From NCBI RefSeq assembly GCF_024171785.1, contig NZ_JAMTCK010000013.1:85900-149899 (forward strand): a DNA stretch of 64,000 bases. Direction: 5' to 3'. The notes below the pieces were generated by a model. That model made no database searches. It had not been told where the DNA came from and was given only the letters and a program-made list of their open reading frames with translations. This DNA comes from Goodfellowiella coeruleoviolacea. GTDB lineage: Bacteria; Actinomycetota; Actinomycetes; Mycobacteriales; Pseudonocardiaceae. This document shows, piece by piece, positions 25,702 to 33,354 of this stretch. Position 1 is the stretch's first letter; the number at the start of each line of letters is the position of its first letter. The position numbers and the translations under genes are program-made.

Positions 25702-27155
25702 CAGTTGTTTCCCTTTCGTGGCAATGATGGTGACGCGCTGGACCCGGGAATCCCCTGGAGGTCCAACAGGAGGTCGCGGACCTGGGTCGCGGCAACGGTT
25801 CCCCCGGCCGCGACGGGTGCCGGCACACCGGGATCGGAGCACAGCAGCACCGGGCCGGCCGAGGGGTCCTCGGGCAGCCGGCCGTGGCTGCCGCGCACCG
25901 GTGCCGGGTCCAGTGGCACGGTGTTCATGGCGTAGCGCAGGCCGAGTTTCTTGCGCGCCAGGTTGGCCGCGGCCTTGACCTTGACCAGCGGGTCGGCCGG
26001 GTCGAAGAACAGCTCGGCCGGGTCGTAGCCGGGTTTGCGGTGGATGTCCACGCCCCGCGCGAAGTCCGGGGCGCGGTCGTCGCGCAGCCAGTAGTAGTAG
26101 GTGAACCAGGCGTCCGGCTCGGCGACCGCGACCAGTTCACCGGCGCGCGGGTGGTCCAGTCCGTGCTCGGCCTGGCCGACCCGGTCCAGCACCTGGTCCA
26201 CTCCGGACAGTTGGCCGAGCAGGTCGGCCACCCTGGCCTGGTCGGCCGGGTCGGCCACGTACACGTGCGCGATCTGGTGGTCGGCCACGGCGAAGGCGCG
26301 CGAGGCCCACGGGTCCAGGTACTCCATGCCGGCCTGGGTGTAGACCTCCAGCAGCCCCGCGCGGCGGAGCGCCCGGTTGATGTCGACCGGCCGGTTGGCC
26401 GGGGTGATGCCGTACTCGCTGAGCGCGACCACGGTGGCGCCGGCCCGTTCGGCCGCGGCAAGCAGGGGCGCGACCGTGGCGTCGACCGCGCGGGCGGCGG
26501 CCACCGCCTGTGGACCGTCCGGCCCGAACCGCTGCAGGTCGTAGTCCAGGTGCGGCAGGTAGGCCAGCAGCAGGTCCGGGTGGTGGCGCTCCAGCACGTG
26601 CTGGCTGGCCCGCACGATCCACCGGGTGGAGGTGATGTCCGCGGTCGGCCCCCAGTACTGGAACAGCGGGAACGGCCCGAACCGCGCGGTCAGCTCGTCG
26701 TGCAGGCTGGGCGGGCGGGTGTAGCAGTCCGGTGACTTGCGCCCGTCGGCGTGGTAGACCGGTCGGGGCGTGACGGTGAGGTTGGTGCTCGCGCCCATCG
26801 CGTACCACCAGCAGATGTTGGCGACGGTGTAGTCGGGGTGGGTGCGCCGGGCCACGTCCCAGAGCTTGTCGCCGCCGACCAGCTTGTTGTGCTGGCGCCA
26901 CAGGAACACCTCGCCGAGTTCCCGGAAGTACCAGCCGTTGCCGACGACACCGTGCTGGGCCGGTGGCACCCCGGTCAGCAGGGTGGCCTGGGCGCTGCAG
27001 GTGACGGCGGGCAGCACCGTGCCGAGCGGGGCCTGCCAGCCGCGGCTGGCCAGGCCGGCCAGGTTCGGCATGTGCGCCAGCAGCGCCGGGGTCATGCCGA
27101 CCACGTTGAGCACCACCAGTGGGCGCACGGAGTCCTTGGCTGGGCGGGGGGTCAC
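25701..27155 (-). CDS. eboF: EboF-like alkaline phosphatase / nucleotide pyrophosphatase family protein
   Basis: 484-residue phosphodiesterase-fold protein. [26 protein letters not shown] at the start and [22 protein letters not shown] contain the Thr nucleophile of type I phosphodiesterases/nucleotide pyrophosphatases; [15 protein letters not shown] and VALSEYG supply the other metal ligands, with Glu in SEYG where many relatives have SDHG. This is the protein called EboF in ebo clusters. GTG start at 27155 has RBS aaggag and overlaps the stop of the upstream EboE gene by four bases (gtga). No signal peptide, so probably cytoplasmic. It presumably hydrolyses a phosphodiester of the ebo product (inference). 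Confidence 0.87.
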   Translation of the reverse strand: MTPRPAKDSVRPLVVLNVVGMTPALLAHMPNLAGLASRGWQAPLGTVLPAVTCSAQATLLTGVPPAQHGVVGNGWYFRELGEVFLWRQHNKLVGGDKLWDVARRTHPDYTVANICWWYAMGASTNLTVTPRPVYHADGRKSPDCYTRPPSLHDELTARFGPFPLFQYWGPTADITSTRWIVRASQHVLERHHPDLLLAYLPHLDYDLQRFGPDGPQAVAAARAVDATVAPLLAAAERAGATVVALSEYGITPANRPVDINRALRRAGLLEVYTQAGMEYLDPWASRAFAVADHQIAHVYVADPADQARVADLLGQLSGVDQVLDRVGQAEHGLDHPRAGELVAVAEPDAWFTYYYWLRDDRAPDFARGVDIHRKPGYDPAELFFDPADPLVKVKAAANLARKKLGLRYAMNTVPLDPAPVRGSHGRLPEDPSAGPVLLCSDPGVPAPVAAGGTVAATQVRDLLLDLQGIPGSSASPSLPRKGNN

Positions 27156-28279
27156 GGGCGCGCTCCTTGTGCCACCAGGTGGGTTTCGGCCCAGCGCAGT
27201 TCGGCGGCGATGCCGGCGACCAGGTCGGTGCCGCCCTCGGGGCTGCTGGGCAGGACCGGCCAGGTGTAGGTCTCCACCTCCACGTGCGGCGGCTGGTCCG
27301 ATGTGGACAGTGCGGCGGCGGTGGCCGAGGTGAGCACGTCGGTGGTGGCGCTCAGCGGCGCCGGTGGCGCGGCGTGCAGCGGCACGTGGAAGTGCACCCG
27401 CCAGGGGCCGGCCGCCGGCAGCGCGGCCAGTGCCTCGGGCAGGTCGTCGGCGGCCAGCACGCCGCCGTCCTCGGCCCGTTCCCGCACCTGGTGCAGGTAG
27501 CGGGGTTCGGCGAAGCCGGCCAGTGCGGCGCGGACGGGCTGGCTGGCCGGTTCGGCCACGTGCAGCGCGGCCGAGGCCTGCACCTTGACCACGTCCAGGC
27601 CGGCGGCCCGGATCCGCGCGACGGTCTGCTCCGGGTCGGCGAAGGACACCGCCAGGTGGCAGGTGTCCAGGCACAGGCCGACGTGCGCCGGATCGACCCG
27701 GCCGGCCAGCCAGCCCACCGCGTCGGCCACCGTGTCCAGCACGCAGCCGGGTTCCGGCTCCACCGCGAGCCGGATCGGCCGACCGTGCCGGGCGGACACC
27801 TCGCGCAGGGTCTGGGTCAGCTCGTCCAGGGCCAGTCGGGCGATCGTGTCGTCGGAGGGCGACCACGGCTCGCGCCAGCCCAGCGGCAGGGTGGAGATGC
27901 TGCCGAAGCCGGCGTCCTCGGCCAGCAGGTCCGCCAGCACCACCGCGCAGTTGGCGGTGTAGCGCAGCCGCCTCGGATCGGTCCACCTCGGCCGGTACAC
28001 CCGGTGCTTGACGACCTGGTCGTGGAAACCGCCGTAGGGGAAGGCGTTCAGGGTGACCACGGCCAGGCCCCTGGCGGACAGCTCCGCGCGCAACCGGGTG
28101 CGGGCGGCGCGGTCGTGCGCCAGTGCCTCGGCCACGGGCGCGGCCAGCCACAGCCCCACGCCCAGCCGGTCGGCGCCCAGTTCGGCCCGCACCGGCCCGG
28201 CGTACCGGTCGAGCTGGTCGAGGATGCCGTCGAGGTCCTCGGCCGGGTGCACGTTCGTGCAGTAGGACAGCACCGTCAC
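27152..28279 (-). CDS. eboE: EboE-like xylose-isomerase-type TIM barrel
   Basis: 375-residue protein with the EboE signature LSYCTNVHPAEDLDGI at its N-terminus. TIM-barrel features: VVTLNAFPYGGFHDQVVKHRVYRPRW, ISTLPLGWR, RLAVEPEPGCVLDT, GLCLDTCHLAVSF and WRVHFHVPLH; Glu, Asp and His residues are placed as for metal-dependent sugar isomerases. GTG start at 28279 chosen for its four-base overlap with the upstream stop. In cyanobacteria EboE is one of six ebo proteins needed to move the scytonemin precursor to the periplasm; the reaction is unknown. It is translationally coupled to both neighbours. Confidence 0.9.
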   Translation of the reverse strand: MTVLSYCTNVHPAEDLDGILDQLDRYAGPVRAELGADRLGVGLWLAAPVAEALAHDRAARTRLRAELSARGLAVVTLNAFPYGGFHDQVVKHRVYRPRWTDPRRLRYTANCAVVLADLLAEDAGFGSISTLPLGWREPWSPSDDTIARLALDELTQTLREVSARHGRPIRLAVEPEPGCVLDTVADAVGWLAGRVDPAHVGLCLDTCHLAVSFADPEQTVARIRAAGLDVVKVQASAALHVAEPASQPVRAALAGFAEPRYLHQVRERAEDGGVLAADDLPEALAALPAAGPWRVHFHVPLHAAPPAPLSATTDVLTSATAAALSTSDQPPHVEVETYTWPVLPSSPEGGTDLVAGIAAELRWAETHLVAQGARP

Positions 28280-29169
28280 CGCTCCTCCCCCGGGGTCACC
28301 GCGTGGTCCGGTCGGCCGCCGCGCAACACCGAGTTGCCGGCGAAGGTGTCCGTGCTCGCGGTGAACCCGGGCAGCGGGTCCAGCACCAGCCGGCCGCTCT
28401 GACCGTAGAACGCCACCGGGTTGTCCCACAGCACCTTGTCCACATCGGACTCGGAGAACCCGGCCGCCAGCATGGCCAGCCCGGTGCGGTGCGTCTTCAA
28501 CGGGTCCGACCGGCCCCAGTCGGCCGCCGAGTTGACCAGCACGCGGTCCGTGCCGTATTCGCGGAGCAGGGCGACCATCCGGTGCTCGTCCATCTTGGTG
28601 TCCGGGTAGATGGAGAAACCCATCCAGCAGCCCGAGTCGGCCACCTCGCCCACGGTGACCTCGTTGAGGTGGTCCACGACCACGCGCTCGGGCGCGATGC
28701 CCGACTCCCGCACCACGGCGAGCGTGCGCCTGGTGCCGGCCAGCTTGTCCCGGTGCGGGGTGTGCACCAGCACGGGGAGTTCGTGCGCCAGCGCCAGTTC
28801 CAGCTGCCGGGCGAACGCGGTGTCCTCGGCGTCGGTCATCGAGTCGTAGCCGACCTCACCCACCGCGACCACCCCGTCCTTGGCCAGGTAGCGGGGCAGC
28901 ACGTCGAGCACGTCCACGCAGCGCGGGTCGTTGGCCTCCTTGGGGTTCAGCGCGATCGTGCAGTGGTGCCGGATGCCGAACTGGGCGGCGCGGAAGCGCT
29001 CCCACCCGATCAGCGCGTCGAAGTAGTCGGTGAACGAGCCGACGTTCGTGCGGGGCTGTCCGAGCCAGAACGCCGGCTCGACCAGCGCCCGCACCCCCAC
29101 GTCGAACATGGCCTGGTAGTCGTCGGTGGTCCGGGAGGTCATGTGGATGTGCGGATCGAAGATGCGCAT
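28276..29169 (-). CDS. eboB: EboB-like TatD-family metal hydrolase
   Basis: 297-residue amidohydrolase-fold protein. Metal ligands visible: HxH in FDPHIHMTS (residues 7-9), Glu in AVGEVGYDS, His in VLVHTPHRD, His in VVVDHLNE and Asp in NSAADWGRS; together these match TatD-type hydrolases. This TatD branch (with the ALVEPAFWLG and HHCTIALNPKEAN motifs) is the ebo-associated one. ATG start with a 45-bp gap to the upstream EboA fusion gene. A phosphoester or deacylation substrate is possible; function in ebo clusters is not established. Confidence 0.9.
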   Translation of the reverse strand: MRIFDPHIHMTSRTTDDYQAMFDVGVRALVEPAFWLGQPRTNVGSFTDYFDALIGWERFRAAQFGIRHHCTIALNPKEANDPRCVDVLDVLPRYLAKDGVVAVGEVGYDSMTDAEDTAFARQLELALAHELPVLVHTPHRDKLAGTRRTLAVVRESGIAPERVVVDHLNEVTVGEVADSGCWMGFSIYPDTKMDEHRMVALLREYGTDRVLVNSAADWGRSDPLKTHRTGLAMLAAGFSESDVDKVLWDNPVAFYGQSGRLVLDPLPGFTASTDTFAGNSVLRGGRPDHAVTPGEER

Positions 29170-29214
29170 GTGGACTCCGGTGGGTGCGGGTGGCTGGTGC
29201 GGAACGGACTCCCC

Positions 29215-30762
29215 TCAGGTCGACCCCAACAGGCGCAGCGCGTCGGCGGGCACGTCCCGGCCGGCTGCCCGCCGCTCGGCGGCGTAGTCGTCGACCATGC
29301 GCCGCAGTTCGGCGTCACCGCGTCGGTCCAGCCGCGCCACCGCCGCCAGTGGCACCCCGACGAACAGGCACTTGAGCACGCCGTGCCGCCACGAGTGCTG
29401 GTCGAGGTGGCCGGCGCAGAACTCCCCCATGGCCGCGGCGACCAGCCGGATGTCGTTGCTGCGCAACGCGTCCAGCACCAGCGTCAGGCCGGCCTCGACC
29501 AGCGCGGGCCGTTCCGGCAGCGCGGACAGGCCGCGCAGCACCCCGCGCCGCTCGGCGTCGTCGCCGTACCGGTACAGCTCGGTCACCTCGGTCGCGGCCG
29601 CGTCGTCGGGCAGTGCGGTGGCCAGCACCGTGAGCAGGCGCACGCGGGCCAGGTCGTCGACGGTGCCGTGGACCAGTCCGTGCGGGTCGCTGTCCGGCCG
29701 CAGGGCCGCGCGCCCCACCTCGCGGCCGACAGCGGGGAACAGCACCCGGATCGCCTCGGGTTCGGCGCGCACCCGCTGTTCGGCCGCGACCAGCCAGGGG
29801 TGGTCGACCTCGTCCGGCGACGGCGGCCGGACGGGGCGGGGGCCGGCGTCGCGGTCGGGCGGGGCGGTCGCGGTGGCCGGCGCGGGGTTGTTCGTCGGTC
29901 GGACCGGGTTCTCCGCCGCCGCTGGCGCGGCTGGCATGGCGTGCCGCAGCGCGTGGATGGCCCGTTCGGCCACCACCGGTGCGGCGTGGCTGTGCCGGGG
30001 CAGTTCCACGGCGGCCAGTCCGGTGTAGCCGACCTCGGCCAGCGCCGCCAGGGTGGCGGGCAGGTCGAGCTGGCCCTGGCCGAACTCCAGGTGCTCGTGC
30101 ACGCCGGGACGCATGTCGTCGAGCTGCACGTTGCGCAGCACCGCGCCGGCCAGCCGCACGCACTCGGCCGCGTCAACCGGTTCCACCGCCACGCAGTGGC
30201 CCACGTCCAGGGTGATGCCGAGCAGGTCGGGCGCGCCGAGTTCGTCGCGCAGCCGCAGCGCCTGGGCGAGGTGCTGGACGAGCATGCCGGGTTCGGGTTC
30301 CAGGGCCAGCGGCACGTCCCACCGGCCCGCCTCGTCCAGCAGGCCGGCCACGCCGTCCCGCAGCCGCCGCCACGCGGTAGCGTCGTCCACAGTGGACGGT
30401 GTGCTGCCCGACCAGAACGAGACGCACTCGGCGCCGAGGTCGTGGGCGATGCGCAGGGCGCGGCGCAGCAGGTCCACCCGGGCGGTGGGATCGTCGCTGA
30501 GCAGGGTCGGCTGGTGCTTGTGCCGGGCGTCGAGCAGGTAGCGCGCGCCCGTCTCGACCACCACCCGCAGGCCCGCCCTGGACAGCAGCCGGGAAACCCG
30601 GTTCACCTGGCTGGTCAGGTCGGCGGCGAACGGGTCGAGGTGGGCGTGGTCCAGGGTCAGGGCCACGCCGTCGTAGCCGAGGTCGGCGAGCACGGCCACC
30701 GCGTCGGCCAGCCGGTGGTTGGCGAATCCGTTGGTGCCGTAACCCAGGGCGATCGCGCTCAT
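29215..30762 (-). CDS. eboA: Fusion of sugar phosphate isomerase TIM barrel and EboA domain
   Basis: 515 residues in two parts. The N-terminal part (about 1-285) is a sugar phosphate isomerase/epimerase barrel (IALGYGTNGFANHRL, LALEPEPGMLVQHL, GITLDVGHCVAVEP, NVQLDDMRPGVHEHLEFGQG). A Pro/Ala/Arg linker (about 286-335) leads to an EboA domain (about 340-515: VRVLFPAVGREVGR-like start, YRYGDDAERRGVLRGL, LRSNDIRLVAAAMGEF, SWRHGVLKCLFVGVPL, DRRGDAELRRMVDDYAAER). EboA is all-helical, HEAT-like, of unknown function; in other ebo clusters it is usually a separate protein. First gene after a 445-bp spacer, so it probably has its own promoter. Confidence 0.9.
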   Translation of the reverse strand: MSAIALGYGTNGFANHRLADAVAVLADLGYDGVALTLDHAHLDPFAADLTSQVNRVSRLLSRAGLRVVVETGARYLLDARHKHQPTLLSDDPTARVDLLRRALRIAHDLGAECVSFWSGSTPSTVDDATAWRRLRDGVAGLLDEAGRWDVPLALEPEPGMLVQHLAQALRLRDELGAPDLLGITLDVGHCVAVEPVDAAECVRLAGAVLRNVQLDDMRPGVHEHLEFGQGQLDLPATLAALAEVGYTGLAAVELPRHSHAAPVVAERAIHALRHAMPAAPAAAENPVRPTNNPAPATATAPPDRDAGPRPVRPPSPDEVDHPWLVAAEQRVRAEPEAIRVLFPAVGREVGRAALRPDSDPHGLVHGTVDDLARVRLLTVLATALPDDAAATEVTELYRYGDDAERRGVLRGLSALPERPALVEAGLTLVLDALRSNDIRLVAAAMGEFCAGHLDQHSWRHGVLKCLFVGVPLAAVARLDRRGDAELRRMVDDYAAERRAAGRDVPADALRLLGST

Positions 30763-31207
30763 CCCGTTGTCACCGCCTCGGTGTCCGTGTTGGGTGTGGC
30801 TGCCGCCGCTGCCTCGGGTGGGTGCGGCGATCGCCGGGGCGGCCGCGGCCGGCGGGTCGAGGTGACCGGCCGGTGGGGCGCCTCGGCCGGTCGGTGCCGG
30901 TGGGGCGGTGTGGTCGCGGGTGGCCGGCTAGCACAGCATCGCGGTCGATCGCGGCAGATCACCCGATCGGGCGTGGAGTTGTCCACAGGTACCCGGGTTG
31001 TCCACAGGCAGCGGCTGTGCGGCCCGGTTGCGGGGGGTGCGTCGGTAGGCTGGAGCGGGGCTCGCCCCCCGGGAGGGTGGGGGGCTGCGCTGGGGTCGGT
31101 GACCAGCACCACCAGCCGCGCCGCGGGGCGCGCGAGCGCCCGGTCAGCACACCGCACCCGGTCTCGCCCGGTTCGGGGACGCCCCCGGTGGGACGCTGTC
31201 AGCGGGT
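30763..31207. other. 445-bp spacer inside the ebo block
   Basis: Gap between the UbiA-type gene stop and the EboA fusion start, the only long gap within the block. It contains two perfect actinobacterial DnaA boxes (separate entry), a GATC/CGATCG-rich patch (30943-30970) and GC-rich sequence. I see no gene. It must hold the promoter for the downstream six-gene unit, but I cannot place one with confidence. Confidence 0.6.
30979..31006 (+). promoter_or_regulatory. Pair of DnaA boxes (ttgtccaca)
   Basis: ttgtccaca occurs at 30979-30987 and 30998-31006 in direct orientation, 19 bp apart. This 9-mer is the known preferred DnaA box of high-GC actinomycetes. No dnaA, dnaN or other origin gene is here, so a replication origin is unlikely; DnaA titration or DnaA-controlled transcription are the alternatives. 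Confidence 0.6.
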
Positions 31208-32074
31208 TCACGTCGGGCTCACCTTCCTGCTGAGTCGACGGGCCAGGGGCAGCGCGGTGACCACGGCCAGCGCGCCGGTGATCGAGCCGCGTCGGGCGGC
31301 CAGGGCGGCCTGCAGCGGGACCATGCCGTGGATGCCGGCGCCGGTCGCGGCGCGCGCGGTCGGGCCGTCCGGTCGGCGCGCCGCGTCCAGCTGTGCCCGG
31401 CCCACCGTGGCCGCGTACACCGCCGCGCCCGCGGCCGCCGCCGCCCGGTGCCACCGGGAGCGCGCCACCCCGGTCACCGCGGCCAGCGTGGCCGCGGCGG
31501 TGCCGGTGAGCGCGCCCAGCGCCGTGCTCGGTCTGGCGCCGTGCACCTCGCCGCGGGACAGCGCGGTCACGCCCAGGGTGTGCCCGGCGATGACCGCGGC
31601 CGGGGCCAGTGCCCGGGGGCCGGCCCGCAGACCCGCGCCCAGCAGCACGTCCAGCGCCCGGCAGGTGGCCATGCCGACCGGGCCGGCCGCGCTCGGCTTG
31701 AGCAGCGTGTCGTAGGCCCACACCGCGCCGGCCAGCGGCACGGCCACGCCCAGGGCGTCCCGGCCGCCACCCACCGCGGCCAGGCCCAGCCCGGTCGCGG
31801 TCAGCGCGACGGCCACGGCCAGCGCGCCGTTCGCCGAGATCCGGCCGGACGGGATGGGCCGCTCGGGCCGCTCCACCGCGTCCACGGCCCGGTCGGCCCA
31901 GTCGTTGAGGGCCATGCCCGACCAGTACAGGGCCACCGACGCCAGCGGCAGGGCCAGGCGCCGGCCGCGCAGCGGTCGACCCGCCGCGGCCGCGCCCGCC
32001 ACGGTGTCGCCGAGCACGGTCAGCGCGGCCGGGGCCCGCACCAGTTGCGCCAGCGCCCGCACGGTCCCGCTCAC
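31208..32074 (-). CDS. eboC: EboC-like UbiA-family prenyltransferase
   Basis: 288-residue polytopic membrane protein of the UbiA superfamily. The Asp-rich motif NDWADRAVDAVERPERPIPSG (shown in part; Asn/Asp residues near 55-66) binds prenyl diphosphate through Mg. About seven to eight hydrophobic segments are visible. The second Asp-rich motif is degenerate, as is common in EboC. The GTG at 32074 overlaps the stop of the inositol-phosphate synthase gene by four bases, so the two are coupled. It should transfer a prenyl or polyprenyl group to a polar acceptor, plausibly the cyclitol made by its coupled partner (inference). Confidence 0.9.
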   Translation of the reverse strand: MSGTVRALAQLVRAPAALTVLGDTVAGAAAAGRPLRGRRLALPLASVALYWSGMALNDWADRAVDAVERPERPIPSGRISANGALAVAVALTATGLGLAAVGGGRDALGVAVPLAGAVWAYDTLLKPSAAGPVGMATCRALDVLLGAGLRAGPRALAPAAVIAGHTLGVTALSRGEVHGARPSTALGALTGTAAATLAAVTGVARSRWHRAAAAAGAAVYAATVGRAQLDAARRPDGPTARAATGAGIHGMVPLQAALAARRGSITGALAVVTALPLARRLSRKVSPT

Positions 32075-33279
32075 CGCCGCCCGCCCAGCTCGCACGCCCA
32101 CGCCGCCAGGGCGCGGACCTGCTCGGCGAAGCGGTGCTCGGTGCTGCCCAGCGGGTCCTTGAAGAAGAACGCCAGCGCGCCGAGCGGGCCGCGCTGCCCG
32201 GCCGCGTGCGCCGCGGCCACCAGCCGGGCCAGGTCCAGCACCAGCGGGGCGGCCAGCGCCGAGTCGTAGCCGGTCCAGGTCAGCTGCAGGCTCATCCGCG
32301 CGCCCAGGAACCCCTCGAACGACACGTGGTCCCAGGCGGTCTTCACCTCGCCGAGGTCGGGCACGTTGTCGATGTGCAGTGGCGCGCGCACGTCCGAGCC
32401 GAGCAGCGCGGCCAGCCCGCGCGCCTTGGACTCCAGCTTGCTGCTGGCGTGGCCCGGATCGGCGAGGGTGGCGCCGTCACCGCCGCCGAGCAGGTTGGTG
32501 CCGGCCCAGGAGCGCACCCGCAGCGCGCGCTCGGCGAACATCGGGGCGAGCACGCTGCGCAGCAGGGTCTCGCCGGTCTTGCCGTCGGAGCCGGCGTAGG
32601 GCAGGCCGACCTGCTCGGCCAGGCTGGCCAGGGCGGGCAGGGCGATGCCGGTGGACGGGGTGAAGTTGACGTAGGGGCAGCCGGCCCGCAGTGCCGCGTA
32701 GGCGGCCACCGCACTGGCCGGCAGCACGGTCCTGGCCGGGTCGGCCAAGGCCGCCTCCAGCGCGGCCAGGTCGGCGTGTTCGGGCAGCCGGGGCAGGGGC
32801 GGTTCGGTGGAGGCCACGTTGACCACGACCACGCGGCGCAGCCCGTGGCGGGCGCGGAACTCGGTGATGTCGGCGGCGAGCCGGTCGGCGGCGGCGCGCT
32901 GCGCGCCGGCGTGGCTGGCCGGGTGGTAGCCGGGCCGCAGCTGCGCCTCCACCTCGGCCAGGCCGTCGCTGACCGCGCCGAGCAGCGCGGGCGGGAGCAC
33001 GCCGGCGCCGGCCAGCTGTTCGGCGCGCTTGGCCGGTGGGGTGTCCACGATGTCGTGGCCGCCGATCACCAGCTGGTCCCAGGCGGGCAGGTCGATGTCG
33101 GTCAGTGGCGGCCGCTCGGTGACGCAGCCGATCGGGTCGACCAGCCCGGCGCGCAGCGCGAGCAGGCCGACCACGGCCGTGGTCGCCACCGATCCCCTGG
33201 CTCCGACCAGCCACAGGCCGGTGGGCGCCGCCGCCGATTCTGTCGCGTGTGGACGGTCTGGCTGCTGATGTGCCGCCAC
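32071..33279 (-). CDS. Inositol-3-phosphate synthase family protein
   Basis: 402-residue member of the myo-inositol-1(3)-phosphate synthase family. NAD-binding motif LWLVGARGSVATTAVVG, then VVVNVASTEPP, FTPSTGIALPAL, the family core GSDGKTGETLLRS, SWAGTNLLGGGDGATL and SFEGFLGARMSLQLTWTG (parts shown). It cyclises glucose 6-phosphate or a related sugar phosphate using NAD. Here it stands in the place that EboD, a dehydroquinate-synthase-type cyclase, has in cyanobacterial ebo clusters. GTG start with RBS gaggagga; a strong hairpin lies 28 bp upstream. The general inositol synthase of the cell is normally encoded elsewhere, so this is likely a dedicated paralogue (inference). Confidence 0.92.
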   Translation of the reverse strand: MAAHQQPDRPHATESAAAPTGLWLVGARGSVATTAVVGLLALRAGLVDPIGCVTERPPLTDIDLPAWDQLVIGGHDIVDTPPAKRAEQLAGAGVLPPALLGAVSDGLAEVEAQLRPGYHPASHAGAQRAAADRLAADITEFRARHGLRRVVVVNVASTEPPLPRLPEHADLAALEAALADPARTVLPASAVAAYAALRAGCPYVNFTPSTGIALPALASLAEQVGLPYAGSDGKTGETLLRSVLAPMFAERALRVRSWAGTNLLGGGDGATLADPGHASSKLESKARGLAALLGSDVRAPLHIDNVPDLGEVKTAWDHVSFEGFLGARMSLQLTWTGYDSALAAPLVLDLARLVAAAHAAGQRGPLGALAFFFKDPLGSTEHRFAEQVRALAAWACELGGRR

Positions 33280-33306
33280 GTTCTCCTCCTCGCCGGTGCT
33301 GCCCTC

Positions 33307-33343
33307 GGGGTGGGCGCCGCCCGCGTGTGGCGGCGCCCACCCC
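33307..33343 (-). terminator. Strong hairpin between the giant secreted gene and ino1-type gene
   Basis: ggggtgggcgccgc pairs perfectly with gcggcgcccacccc over 14 bp, loop of 9. It lies 12 bp past the stop of the ThuA/DUF1080 gene and 28 bp before the next start on the same strand. It should end or reduce transcription of the upstream operon, or shield its mRNA 3' end. Confidence 0.7.
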
Positions 33344-33354
33344 TCGCGCGTTGA

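Noticed and set aside
30979-31006. Replication origin
   Set aside because: Only two DnaA boxes, no dnaA/dnaN neighbours and no A/T-rich unwinding stretch.
28123-31233. Open frame of about 1000 codons on the plus strand across the ebo genes
   Set aside because: Antisense shadow that runs through several minus-strand genes and gaps, with low-complexity His/Gly/Val composition.
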